This document shows positions 52,859 to 62,200 of a stretch of DNA of 64,000 nt, piece after piece. The stretch's first letter is position 1; every line of letters starts with the position of its first letter. The translations under genes were made by a program, and so were the position numbers. Below the pieces are notes generated by a model, which was not told the origin of the DNA, did not search any database, and saw nothing but the letters and a program-made list of their open reading frames with translations. Origin of the DNA: Pullulanibacillus camelliae. GTDB taxonomy: Bacteria > Bacillota > Bacilli > Bacillales > Sporolactobacillaceae. Where the stretch lies: the NCBI RefSeq assembly GCF_014642655.1, contig NZ_BMIR01000017.1:1-64000 (forward strand). Direction: 5' to 3'.

Positions 52859-52944
52859 AGTATCACTCCTAAGATTTCATAAGCATATTTTCCCCTGATT
52901 GCACCAAACTATGAACAGAATACAAAGTAATGGGGGGATGGTTC

Positions 52945-54360
52945 ATGGGAGGAGGCTGGCTTTCCATTGTTCCTTTTTTAGTGGTTATTCCTGTAGCCAT
53001 AATGACTAAAAAGGTTTTGCCGGCATTGACATTAGGCTTGATTGTGGGCTCCTATATTTATCGACCTCATGTCGTTGAAGGGATTCAAGCCGCGGTTGCT
53101 TTTGTGGTTCAAGCTTTGATAGATAAAAGCAATATTGAGATCATTTTATTTCTCTACATTTTTACTGGCTTGGTAGGCATCATGAAGCATTCGGGTGGTA
53201 TAAAAGGCTTTGTAAAATGGTCAGCAGAACATGTGCAAACCAAACGTCAGGCACTGCTGCTTATCTGGGCATCGACAATAGGCACCTTTAGTTCGCCAAC
53301 CTTTAGAATCGTAACGGTTGGTCCAATTATGCGGGCGCTAATTCAAAAGATAAAAATGTCTGGACAAGAGTTAGGGTATGTGATCGAAACAACGGGTACA
53401 GCATTGATATCACTGATTCCTGTAGCCACTGCTTTTGTTGGCTACATGACATCTGTGATTGATGTGTCTCTGAGAAATGAGAAGATCAGTGGGGATCCAT
53501 ATGAGCTTTACATACACAGTATCCCATTTAATTTCTTTTCGATTGCTTTAATTTTAGTCGGGATCTATTTAAGCTTTTTTCATCGTGATAAAGAAAGGGT
53601 TAAAAAAACGTCAACGCCGGAAAACGCCAAACAAGCAGAGGCAAAGGGCTGGGAGGATTGTCACCCTGTTGTTGCAAAAGATTTGCCTGCCCGCCCAATT
53701 AATCTCATTGTGCCGCTTGTTTTAGATATCGTACTAACCTTGCTTCTCACCTATCTTAGCGGCAGAGGCAATGGGGCAACAGGGTTATTCCAAGCCTTTA
53801 TCAAGGCAGATGTGCTCAATGCGATGCTAGTCGCTTTAATTATTTCAACCTTGGTGGCGTTCATCTTTTATCTGATACAAAGATTCACCTTAGAGGATTT
53901 GATGACGGAATTTATCAATGGTGGCAATAATTTGATGAATGTCGTTGTGTTATTAAGTGTGGTGTGGGGCCTGACACTTGTGACCAATAAATTGGGATTT
54001 TCCGATTTTGTCACCAGTCACGTATCTTGGATTCCGACATCGATTATTCCACCTGTCCTCTTTGTTTTAGGAGCCATCATCTCTTATTTTATTGGTTCTT
54101 CCTGGGGAACATGGGGGATTTTAATGCCCCTAGGCGTAGCGTTAGCTCATAGTTCTGGAGCGGATTTATCGATGGTTGTTGGTGCTGTATTCGCCAGTGG
54201 GGTCTTTGGCACATTTTCTTCCCCTTTGAGTGATGATACCAATACGATGGCAGGTGTCCTTGATTTAGAAGCCGTTTCCTACTCTCGTTTTAAATTGAAA
54301 ACGGCTGTCATTGCCGCTGGCATTGCAACGTTGGGGTATATCGCAACCTCTTTTTTTTAA
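52945..54360 (+). CDS. NhaC-family Na+/H+ antiporter-like transporter
   Basis: About 471 aa with 11-12 membrane segments, in the NhaC/ArsB-type ion transporter group. V-I-P-V-A-I-M-T-K-K-V-L-P-A-L-T-L-G at the N-terminus and the twin G-T-F-S-S-P motifs (I-G-T-F-S-S-P-T-F-R near residue 111; V-F-G-T-F-S-S-P-L-S-D-D-T near residue 423) mark this family. A cytoplasmic charged loop lies near residue 215-240. ATG 52945 is preferred because GGGGGG lies just upstream; ATG 52930 is in frame with it. Substrate could be Na+, or an organic anion as in MleN. It is divergent from ktrB, so an ion-homeostasis pairing is plausible. Confidence 0.8.
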   Translation: MGGGWLSIVPFLVVIPVAIMTKKVLPALTLGLIVGSYIYRPHVVEGIQAAVAFVVQALIDKSNIEIILFLYIFTGLVGIMKHSGGIKGFVKWSAEHVQTKRQALLLIWASTIGTFSSPTFRIVTVGPIMRALIQKIKMSGQELGYVIETTGTALISLIPVATAFVGYMTSVIDVSLRNEKISGDPYELYIHSIPFNFFSIALILVGIYLSFFHRDKERVKKTSTPENAKQAEAKGWEDCHPVVAKDLPARPINLIVPLVLDIVLTLLLTYLSGRGNGATGLFQAFIKADVLNAMLVALIISTLVAFIFYLIQRFTLEDLMTEFINGGNNLMNVVVLLSVVWGLTLVTNKLGFSDFVTSHVSWIPTSIIPPVLFVLGAIISYFIGSSWGTWGILMPLGVALAHSSGADLSMVVGAVFASGVFGTFSSPLSDDTNTMAGVLDLEAVSYSRFKLKTAVIAAGIATLGYIATSFF

Positions 54361-54463
54361 AGCAGTGAGCCATCTAGGTGGGTTTAATACGTATTGATTT
54401 TGGGAACTTGATTAAAAAGGACAAGTTCTTAAACAGTAATCTGAAAAAGGAGAGGTGATCCTC

Positions 54464-54913
54464 GTGAAAAATCAAAAACTCATTAATTTTTTAAATCAAG
54501 AGCTTTCGAATTTTAACGTCATGTATGTCAAACTTCATCGCTACCATTGGTTTATCCAAGGCCATCATTTCTTTGGGCTACATGCTCAATTTGAAACACT
54601 GTATAAAGAATTTGCTGCTGATCTTGATACAATCGCTGAACGGATTTTAGCTATCGGCGGTAAGCCGTTAGCTACATTGACAAAATATGTGGACGAGAGC
54701 ACGATAAAAGAGGCCACTGCCGATGATAAGGAAACAGAAATCATCACCCAGCTGCATAAGGATTATAATCAGCTCATCCATGAGATTGTTGAAGAGGGGA
54801 TGCCGTTGGCTCGGGAGCTTAATGATGAACCTACACTGGATTTGCTTATTGGCTTACAAGCCAAATTTGAAAAGCACGTCTGGATGCTGCGCTCCTTTTT
54901 GGCCTATGAATAA
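54464..54913 (+). CDS. dps: Dps-family ferritin-like DNA-binding protein
   Basis: A mini-ferritin of 149 aa forming dodecamers that oxidise and store iron with peroxide. The ferroxidase ligands are recognisable: H in H-R-Y-H-W-F near residue 28, then H, D and E in H-A-Q-F-E and D-L-D-T-I-A-E-R (residues 42-65). GTG 54464 is used: GGAGAGGTGATC precedes it, and the GTG at 54455 is within that site. It is immediately followed by the UDG-like gene, 17 bp away. A PerR box was not identified upstream. Confidence 0.93.
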   Translation: MKNQKLINFLNQELSNFNVMYVKLHRYHWFIQGHHFFGLHAQFETLYKEFAADLDTIAERILAIGGKPLATLTKYVDESTIKEATADDKETEIITQLHKDYNQLIHEIVEEGMPLARELNDEPTLDLLIGLQAKFEKHVWMLRSFLAYE

Positions 54914-54930
54914 CGGCTACATGGCAAACA

Positions 54931-55707
54931 ATGATGGGCGAAATGCAGACGACCAACACTTATTTTGATCATTTTTTGCCTTACATCAAAATGCTACCAA
55001 GCCCTGAGCTTCTTCAGAAAAAAGAATTGCTCCATCCTCGTTTTTTGCTAGAAAAGAGCGAGATTCTGGACATGTACTATGCACCACACAATGAGTATAT
55101 CAACAAGCATGCGCAAATCGTCATCGTTGGCATTACCCCTGGATGGACTCAGATGAAGCTGGCTTTTCAAGAAGCCAAAGCACGACTTGACCGTGGGGAT
55201 TCGATCGATCAGGTTTTGAAAGGCGCAAAGATGGCAGCGCGATTTGCTGGAACCATGAGAAAGCATCTCATCGAAATGCTTGATGAGTGCGAAGTCAATA
55301 AGGTGTTTGGCCTACATTCCTGTCGCATGCTCTTTGACCCTTCATATGATGGCTTGCATACCACCTCAGTGATTAAATACCCAGTGTTTAAACATGGCAA
55401 AAATTATACAGGTTATGCGCCAAGTATAGACCGTTCTCCATTATTAGAGAAATTTGCCTATCATGTGTTTCCAGAGGAGATTAAGGCAATAGAGCATGAC
55501 GTGCTTGTTATTCCTCTTGGACAGTGTGTCAATGATGTAATCAAGCATCTTATCCGAAGCAGGAGAATGGCAGCAGTGCATTGCCTTTTTGGCTTTCCTC
55601 ATCCTTCTGGATCGAACGGTCATCGAAAACAGCAATGGCGTGCCAGAAAAAGTGAACTCATCTCTTTGGTTAAAGACTATGACAAGAAAGTGCGTGGGGG
55701 TGGATGA
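54931..55707 (+). CDS. Uncharacterised protein with uracil-DNA-glycosylase-like fold motifs
   Basis: A 258-aa cytoplasmic protein without membrane segments. V-I-V-G-I-T-P-G-W-T near residue 60 sits where family UDGs have their G-Q-D-P-Y/G-E-A-P-G motif, and F-G-F-P-H-P-S-G-S-N-G-H-R near residue 222 resembles the UDG H-P-S leucine-loop motif. The rest is not similar to a UDG subfamily I know, and the water-activating Asp/Asn at motif 1 is absent (T-P-G-W). It may be a nucleic-acid enzyme or a divergent, inactive member. It follows dps by 17 bp and could share stress control. ATG 54931 has a weak ribosome site; ATG 54943 is an alternative. Confidence 0.6.
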   Translation: MMGEMQTTNTYFDHFLPYIKMLPSPELLQKKELLHPRFLLEKSEILDMYYAPHNEYINKHAQIVIVGITPGWTQMKLAFQEAKARLDRGDSIDQVLKGAKMAARFAGTMRKHLIEMLDECEVNKVFGLHSCRMLFDPSYDGLHTTSVIKYPVFKHGKNYTGYAPSIDRSPLLEKFAYHVFPEEIKAIEHDVLVIPLGQCVNDVIKHLIRSRRMAAVHCLFGFPHPSGSNGHRKQQWRARKSELISLVKDYDKKVRGGG

Positions 55708-55805
55708 TGAAGCGATATCGTTTCTTCATATAAGCAAATTTATAACCTTTTGCTGACTGTATAAGTTCAGATCCTGTCCTTCGTCACTGTGAGTTTATGG
55801 ACATC

Positions 55806-55925
55806 CCCTTAAATGTGTGGTTGTATTGTGACCACATCAGGAGTGCTGTGAAGCAGTGCACCCTTAATGTGTGGTTGTATTGTGGCCACATCAGGAGTGC
55901 TGTGAAGCAGTGCAAGCCAAGTTGT
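55806..55925 (+). repeat. Family B repeat with 54-bp tandem duplication
   Basis: Two head-to-tail units, 55806-55860 and 55861-55914, differ by one deleted A and one A-to-G change. Each contains GTGTGGTTGTATTGTG, then CCACATCAGGAGTGCTGTG. The tail AGCCAAGTTGTTC (55915-) is the family B right end. The remaining 55708-56042 holds only the ppiB ribosome site and an AT-rich stretch. Confidence 0.8.
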
Positions 55926-56042
55926 TCTTTATTTGAAATGATTTGACCAAAACCATTCCTTGGATTTGGTCTTTTATTCGTTGTTCGTGTAAAATAAAGC
56001 AAGCAAGTAGAAAAAAATCATACATAGACGGAGGTAGTTGTT

Positions 56043-56483
56043 TTGAAAAAAGGTTTAATTAAAATGGAAAATGGCGAAGAGATTAAATTTGATTTGTTTC
56101 CAAATGAAGCACCTGGTACGGTGGCTAACTTTGAAAAATTAGCTAACTCAGGTTTTTATAATGGTGTAACCTTCCATCGTGTTATTCCTGGTTTTGTTAG
56201 CCAAGGTGGCGATCCAACAGGAACAGGTGCAGGTGGTCCAGGCTACACAATTAAGTGTGAAACAGAAGGCAACCCACATCAGCATGTTGCCGGCAGCCTT
56301 TCCATGGCACATGCTGGGAAGGATACAGGAGGCAGTCAATTCTTTATCGTACATGAGCCGCAGCCTCATCTTAACGGCGTTCACACCGTGTTTGGTCAAG
56401 TAACTGAAGGACTTGAAGCCGCACGGGCGATGAAAAATGGCGATGTTATGACAGAAGTTAAAGTTTGGGATGAAGAAGAGTAA
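56043..56483 (+). CDS. ppiB: Peptidyl-prolyl cis-trans isomerase, cyclophilin type
   Basis: A 146-aa cytoplasmic cyclophilin that speeds proline isomerisation in folding. Core motifs: [14 protein letters not shown] near residue 40 (catalytic Arg), G-S-Q-F-F-I-V near residue 98 and [11 protein letters not shown] near residue 110. The usual cyclophilin Trp-loop is shortened, as in small bacterial PpiB. The start is TTG 56043 with GGAGGTAGTTGTT ahead. A strong terminator and then repeats follow. Confidence 0.95.
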   Translation: MKKGLIKMENGEEIKFDLFPNEAPGTVANFEKLANSGFYNGVTFHRVIPGFVSQGGDPTGTGAGGPGYTIKCETEGNPHQHVAGSLSMAHAGKDTGGSQFFIVHEPQPHLNGVHTVFGQVTEGLEAARAMKNGDVMTEVKVWDEEE

Positions 56484-56492
56484 GTATCAGGC

Positions 56493-56522
56493 AAAAACGC
56501 CCTCAGCAATGAGGGCGTTTTT
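56493..56522 (+). terminator. Terminator after ppiB
   Basis: AAAAACGCCCTCA (56493-56505) pairs with TGAGGGCGTTTTT (56510-56522), a 13-bp stem with a 4-base loop. Confidence 0.9.
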
Positions 56523-56526
56523 GCTT

Positions 56527-56686
56527 TACTATCAGAATGTATAACTCGCTGACGCGCATAAAGGAAGAGCGGATAAGGCGGGCTTTGACTTTCGCCACCT
56601 GAGGCTTGCGGGCACCCTAAGTGTGTGATTGGTAAAAATCACATCAGGAGTACCAGCGAAGGGGTGCAAGCCAAGTTTTCTAAAAG
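56527..56686 (+). repeat. Family B repeat, full copy
   Basis: It starts TACTATCAGAATGTATAACT four bases after the ppiB terminator. It contains GGGCTTTGACTTTCGCCACC, the hairpin GTGTGATT/AATCACAT and CAGGAGTACCAGCGAAGG, and ends GCAAGCCAAGTTTTCTAA. It is directly followed by a family D copy. Confidence 0.8.
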
Positions 56687-56690
56687 AAAA

Positions 56691-57000
56691 GAAAGTATAA
56701 AATTTCTGATCATGAGGACGGTGCGGATTTCCGCTCCAGGCCGCTCGCTTTCCGCGGGGGAGTGGTAAGCCTCCTCGCGCCTTCGCACTGCTAAGGGCTT
56801 ACCGATCTCCCACTTCCCGCAGGACTCTAGTCTCCGCATCATGAGTCAGCGGCGCCCGAGGAACATACGATTTTAGAGTGTTCCGAATCTCGCGCCTTGC
56901 GCTCTAATCCACTTGACCAGGCAATGAAGCCCATTTCATATTGATGATGCTCAATACTAGGGACAAGGACCGGGCATGCTTTTCGCCCGGTTTTTCTTTT
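56691..57000 (+). repeat. Family D repeat, full copy ending in a terminator hairpin
   Basis: From GAAAGTATAAAATTTCTGAT to CCGGGC...GCCCGG (about 56970-56990) followed by TTTTTCTTTTT. Interior words GGATTTCCGCTCCAGG, CGCTCGCTTTCCGCGG and CACTTCCCGCAGGACTC relate it to the 36.05-kb repeat in reverse orientation. No ORF is credible. Confidence 0.75.
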
Positions 57001-57004
57001 TAAC

Positions 57005-57110
57005 ATTAAAGAAAGGATAACATTCTGGTCACTGGGATGGTGTGAGCTGCCACTCCAGGCTGTTGCTGTTCTTAGCGTTGGCGCATAAGGAGGGTTTGAA
57101 CGTAACAAAA
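57005..57110 (+). repeat. Family D repeat, degenerate third copy
   Basis: AAAGGATAACATTCTGGTCA, then GGATGGTGTGAGCTGCCACT and CCAGGCTGTTGCTG follow the start of the adjacent full copy with many changes, then identity fades. Confidence 0.5.
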
Positions 57111-57462
57111 GGGAAGAGCATTTCAACGAATAACCACTTCATTTAACACATAGAGAACAAATCAGGAATGCCTGCTTCCGAATTAGGGGATGAGCGTAAT
57201 CAAAGAGCAGATTATTTTAACAAAGCCAGCATCAACGTAACAAAGAGCAGGGGGATGCTAACAAAATAGCTTGCAAAATGACGAGACAGTTTGATTGGAG
57301 AGTAAAACTCGGCCTGGGGACGTTCAGTTTTTCTAAAAATAAAATTCGAGCCGGATCTAAGTTACTTTTATAAATAAATGGAAATATGATTAAATTCTAT
57401 TGTTGTTTCTTCCTTGTTCTGCTATGCTTTTTGGCAATTAGCTAAAAAGGGGGAGTAGGGGC
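57111..57462. other. Intergenic region without recognised genes
   Basis: Two nearly identical words, GTAATCAAAGAGCAG (57196-57210) and GTAACAAAGAGCAG (57238-57251), and a looser third near 57103 suggest decayed short repeats. The last 80 bases are AT-rich and hold the likely promoter and the GGGGGAGTAGGGGC ribosome site of the acetyltransferase gene. Confidence 0.4.
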
Positions 57463-58257
57463 ATGATTAGATTGTTAACAGAGGCTGATCGCCAGACCTG
57501 TCTTGAGTTTGTTTCAGCCAGGCCAGCAGAGAATTTGTTTATCATCGGAGATATTGAAGCGTTTGGATTTGCTTCGGACTTTCAAGAGGTTTGGGGCGAT
57601 TTCACTAGTGAAAAGCAGCTGCGTGCTGTGCTGCTGCGTTATTACCAAAATTACATCGTTTACGCTCCTGGGGCATTTGATACAGAAGGAATGGCAGATA
57701 TCATCAGAAACGATGCGCGCGCTTTGATGGTATCGGGGCTGAAGTCTATTGTTGCTCAGGTTACACGGACATTAAAGGCTGGAAAAACACCTGCGCGAAC
57801 ACTTTATTATGCCAAATGTGAAGATGGAGAACAGCTAGATGCCACTCTGGATATCTCGCAGGTGAAAGAAGCAGCACTTAGTGATGTTGACCGCTTGCTT
57901 CAGCTTCATGGGAGCATTCCAGAATTCGCGGATGCTGTTAGAAATAAAGAAAGTGTGAGACATGCAATGAGAAAGGGAGTTGCCCGCACATATTACATAG
58001 AGGAAGGGGAGCTGATCGCTTCATCTGCCTCAACAACCGCGGAAAATAGCTATGCTGCAATGATCATCGGTGTTTGCACGCGTTCAGATTATAAGAAAAA
58101 GGGGTATGCGACACGCTGTTTAACAAAGCTTGTTCAAGCCTTGATGGCTGAAAATAAAGCTGCTTGTTTGTTTTATGATAATCCGGAAGCTGGGAAAATT
58201 TATAAGCGTCTTGGCTTTGTCGATATTGACCAGTGGACATTGTATTATTTACAATAA
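57463..58257 (+). CDS. GNAT-family N-acetyltransferase
   Basis: A 264-aa protein with a C-terminal GNAT domain (residues 170-262): the acetyl-CoA loop region I-I-G-V-C-T-R-S-D-Y-K-K-K-G-Y-A-T near residue 198 and Y-K-R-L-G-F near residue 246. The N-terminal 130 residues form a second, GNAT-like but less conserved half, as in two-domain acetyltransferases (P-A-E-N-L-F-I-I-G-D-I-E near residue 21). The substrate is not evident. It precedes the rhodanese gene by 22 bp and is probably co-transcribed with it. Confidence 0.85.
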   Translation: MIRLLTEADRQTCLEFVSARPAENLFIIGDIEAFGFASDFQEVWGDFTSEKQLRAVLLRYYQNYIVYAPGAFDTEGMADIIRNDARALMVSGLKSIVAQVTRTLKAGKTPARTLYYAKCEDGEQLDATLDISQVKEAALSDVDRLLQLHGSIPEFADAVRNKESVRHAMRKGVARTYYIEEGELIASSASTTAENSYAAMIIGVCTRSDYKKKGYATRCLTKLVQALMAENKAACLFYDNPEAGKIYKRLGFVDIDQWTLYYLQ

Positions 58258-58279
58258 TAAAAAATGAGGAGGCTGGAGA

Positions 58280-59107
58280 ATGGAAGAGATCATCAGCTTG
58301 AACTGGTTGCATGAACATTTACAAGATCAAGATATTGTGATTGTCGATTGTCGGTTTAATCTTGCTGACCCGCAGGAAGGCTGGAAAGCTTACCTTTCGG
58401 GGCATATACCTGGAGCCGTTTTTTTTGATCTCGAAAAGGACTTATCTGGACAGGTATTAGAGCACGGAGGAAGACATCCGTTACCGGACGTTGAGGAGCT
58501 TGCCTTGAAGCTTGGCAGAGCTGGGATTGATGCGACAAAAACAGTTATTGCCTACGATGATCAGGGTGGACAGTATGCGCCGCGGTTTTGGTGGCTTCTG
58601 CGCTATTTAGGTCATGAACAGGTGGCTGTCCTTGATGAGGGATACAGCGCATGGTGTGCTCAGGGCCTTTCGACGAGCTCTGAGCTGCCTTCACCGCTTA
58701 AGACCACGTTTGTGGCCACTCCTCATGACGAGATGCTTGAACAAGTGGAAGCGATTGAACAAGGAGAGGTCGGGCTGTTAATTGATTCAAGAGCACCTGA
58801 TCGTTATCGTGGTGAAAATGAAACAATAGATCCTAAGGCTGGGCATATACCGGGTGCCCTTAACCGGTTTTGGATGGATAATTTGCGGAATCAGAAGTGG
58901 CTGAGCTCTAATGAGTTAAGGGAGCGATTCGCCGATTTACAAGCAGCAGCATCCATAACGGTTTATTGTGGTTCAGGGGTTACCGCTTGTGCGAATGTAC
59001 TGGCCATGACTAGGGCTGGGCTGACTAACGTGAAGCTCTATCCAGGTAGCTGGAGCGATTGGATTAGCTACAATGATCATGCCATTGAAACAGCCCCCTC
59101 TAAGTAA
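58280..59107 (+). CDS. Two-domain sulfurtransferase (rhodanese / mercaptopyruvate type)
   Basis: A 275-aa protein with two rhodanese domains. The N-terminal inactive one has V-I-V-D-C-R-F and H-I-P-G-A-V-F-F-D near residue 40; the C-terminal active one has the Cys loop Y-C-G-S-G-V-T-A near residue 230. The C-G-S-G-V-T loop is the mercaptopyruvate sulfurtransferase form rather than the thiosulfate form (C-R-x-G-V-T), so 3-mercaptopyruvate is the likelier donor. AGGAGGCTGGAGA precedes the ATG. It follows the GNAT gene. Confidence 0.9.
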   Translation: MEEIISLNWLHEHLQDQDIVIVDCRFNLADPQEGWKAYLSGHIPGAVFFDLEKDLSGQVLEHGGRHPLPDVEELALKLGRAGIDATKTVIAYDDQGGQYAPRFWWLLRYLGHEQVAVLDEGYSAWCAQGLSTSSELPSPLKTTFVATPHDEMLEQVEAIEQGEVGLLIDSRAPDRYRGENETIDPKAGHIPGALNRFWMDNLRNQKWLSSNELRERFADLQAAASITVYCGSGVTACANVLAMTRAGLTNVKLYPGSWSDWISYNDHAIETAPSK

Positions 59108-59246
59108 CTTCATTTAGCAATGGAGGCTTTTTGTGCCTCCTCCCCAGCTTCTATTTTTTTCCTTGATCTCCTAAGACGATTGCTTGTTCTCCTTTGCTCA
59201 CCATGCGATAATAGATTTAGAGTTTTTCGATGGAGTGGTGATAGAT

Positions 59247-62200
59247 ATGTCATTGAGAGTAATGATTGGACGAGCAGGCACTGGGAAAACAAACCGTTGT
59301 TTTAAAGAGATAGAACGTGAGCTTAGACAAAAGCCAGATGGGCCACCTTTGATCTATCTTGTTCCCGACCAAATGACCTTTCATACCGAATTTTCATTTG
59401 CTAAGCTTCCTGATCTTGATGGAATGACACGCTTGGACGTTTATAGTTTTTCAAGGTTTGCCTTAAGAATATTAGAAAATGTTGGTGGGGCAACGCGTTT
59501 GCATCTCAATCAAGTTGGCTTGACGATGCTGCTAAGAAAGATCATGCTTGCTAATAAACATGACCTTCATATTTTCCAAAAAGCCGCTGAGCAACAAGGC
59601 TTTTATGATATTCTTCACCATGCGATTAGCGAATTTAAACGCTACAATCTGTCAGCGGCAGATTTGCAAGTAAAATGGGGGCTGTTGAAGGAAGCAGGCA
59701 CAGATCCTGCCTTATTAGACAAGCTCCATGATTTACAGCTTGTTTACCATGAACTGGAAATGGCGCTATTAAATAAATATGTTGATAGTGATGATTACTT
59801 AAATATAGCGACCGAGCAATTGCCAAAGTGGCAAAGTTTAAAGGAAGCTGAGGTTTGGGTAGACGGCTTTGATAGTTTTACGCCTCAAGAGCAAGCCTTG
59901 TTGTCTGTATTGATGCAGCATGTGAAGCGGATGACGGTAACACTCACGCTAGATCGGCCTTACGAAGAACCAGCCCCTAGCGATTTGACACTTTTCCGAG
60001 CGACAGCAGCTACCTGTGGGAGACTCTTCACTCTGGCTCGTGAGGCAGAGGTGCCGATCGAAGTGCCAGAAATTTTACAGGATGTCTGGCGCTTTGAAGC
60101 ACGAAGTCTCACGCATTTAGAACAGAGCTTTGAAAAGCGCCCTTTTAAGCAAGTGCCTAATGATGGAGCCGTTCGGGTCTTTGAGGCGGTCAATCGTCGT
60201 GAAGAAATCGAAGCGACTGCCCGTGAAATCTGCCGCCTTGTTCGAGAAGGACAGCTAAGATATAAAGACATCACTGTATTAGTACGGGATCTTTCAGCTT
60301 ATCGAGATCTGTTTGAAACCATTTTTGCCGATTACCATATTCCGATCTTTCTGGATCAGAAACGGGAGATGCACCATCATCCAGTGATTGAATTTGTTCG
60401 AGCCTTGCTGGATATAGTGCTACAAAATTGGCGGTACGAAGCTGTCTTTCGTGCATTAAAAACCGACTTGCTTTGCCCGAGAGATAAGAAGCCCCAGAAC
60501 ATGCGTGAAGCGATCGCACAATTAGAGAACTATGTTCTTGCTTTTGGCATTCACGGGGCGCATTGGAAAAACAGTGATCCATGGGAATATCGTCACTATC
60601 GCGGGTTATCAGAAGTGGATGTTCCGCAAAGCTCCAGAGAAAAGGAAATGCAGCGAAACCTGAACGATTGGCGGATGGCGCTGGCCGATCCACTCATAGG
60701 ATTTGAGAAAAAGATAAAAAAGGCTAAGACGGTACAAGAGAAGTGTTCAGAGCTTTTTCTATTTCTTGAATCCTTGGATGTACCTGGAAAGCTTGAAGCC
60801 TTACGTGCCAAAGCTGAGGAAGAAGGCCGTCTTGATGAGGCACGCGAGCACGATCAAGTATGGGGAGCGCTGATTGATTGCTTGGATCAGCTTGTCGAAG
60901 CTGCGGGGGATGAGACACTGTCTTTAAAAAGCTTTTCGGAGGTTCTGGGAGCAGGATTAGACGCCTTGCAATTTGCCCTTGTTCCTCCTGCGCTCGATCA
61001 GGTTTTAATCGGGGCTATTGAGCGGACACGCACAGATGGGATTAAAGTGACATTTATTTTAGGGGTTAATGAAGGGATCTTGCCAGCCAAACCCTCGGAG
61101 GATAGTATTCTATCAGACGAGGAAAGAGAATGGCTGAATGGCCATGAGGTTGAGCTTGCGCCGAGTGGACGGGATTTGCTTCTTAACGAAGAGTTTTATA
61201 TTTATCGTGCGATGACTAGTGCCAGCCAGCGGTTATACATTTTTTATCCTTTGGCAAGCGAAGATGGGCAATCACTCATGCCTTCTTCCTTGATTTCACG
61301 GATGCCACGCTATTTTTCAGAGCTCAATGTAGAGTTCATTTCCGGTGAGCCGCACGAGGTCACTGAGGAGGAGCAATTGAACTATATCCTGCCCTCAGCG
61401 CGCACACTGGGTCATGTTGCGGCACAAATTCGCCGTTGGCAAAAAGGCTATCCTGTTTCAGATCACTGGTGGTCGGCTTACAATTGGTTTATTCAGTCTG
61501 AAATGTGGCGGCCACAAACCATTCGGGTGCTGAGCAGCCGTTTTTATGTGAACCTTGAAGAACGCTTACCAAGAGAGACCTCGCAGGAGCTTTATGGAAC
61601 GGATATTCAGGCCAGTGTCTCGCGAATGGAACTGTTTAATTCTTGCCCATTTGCCCAATTTGCTAATTATGGCCTGCGTTTAAAAGAGCGGGATGTCTAT
61701 CGGCTTGAGGCTCCGGATATTGGTGAGCTTTTTCATGCGGCGATCAAAGCGATGACAGAAGCATTGCTCAATGATAATAAAGAGTGGGCTGATCTATCTC
61801 AAGAAGAATGTGAGGCTCTTGCTGTTGAACAAGTGGAACGCTTAGCACCAAGATTGCAAAGGGAGATTTTATTAAGCTCAGCGCGCTATCATTACTTGAA
61901 GCGTAAAATGCGTGATGTCGTCGCCCGCGTCGCTTTAGCAATGAATCGTCATGCGAAGGCAAGTGGGTTTTCACCTGTTGGGATTGAATTGCCTTTTGGT
62001 CCTAATCAACCCTTACCACCTTTAGAATTTAAGCTTTCCAATGGCTGCACAATGCAGATCGTCGGCCGAATTGATCGTGTTGATAAAGGAGTGACAAGCA
62101 GAGGACTTCTCCTGCGGATCATCGATTATAAATCAAGCACCAAGGATCTGAGTTTGGCTGAGGTGTATTACGGCATTGCCTTACAAATGCTCGCCTATTT

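Noticed and set aside
55806-55914. Tandem repeat as a CRISPR array
   Set aside because: Only two units, 54 bp, no spacers, no cas genes; it belongs to the family B repeat.
55784-56002. 72-codon minus-strand ORF with an internal repeat
   Set aside because: It is a translation of the tandem non-coding duplication and has no start signal.
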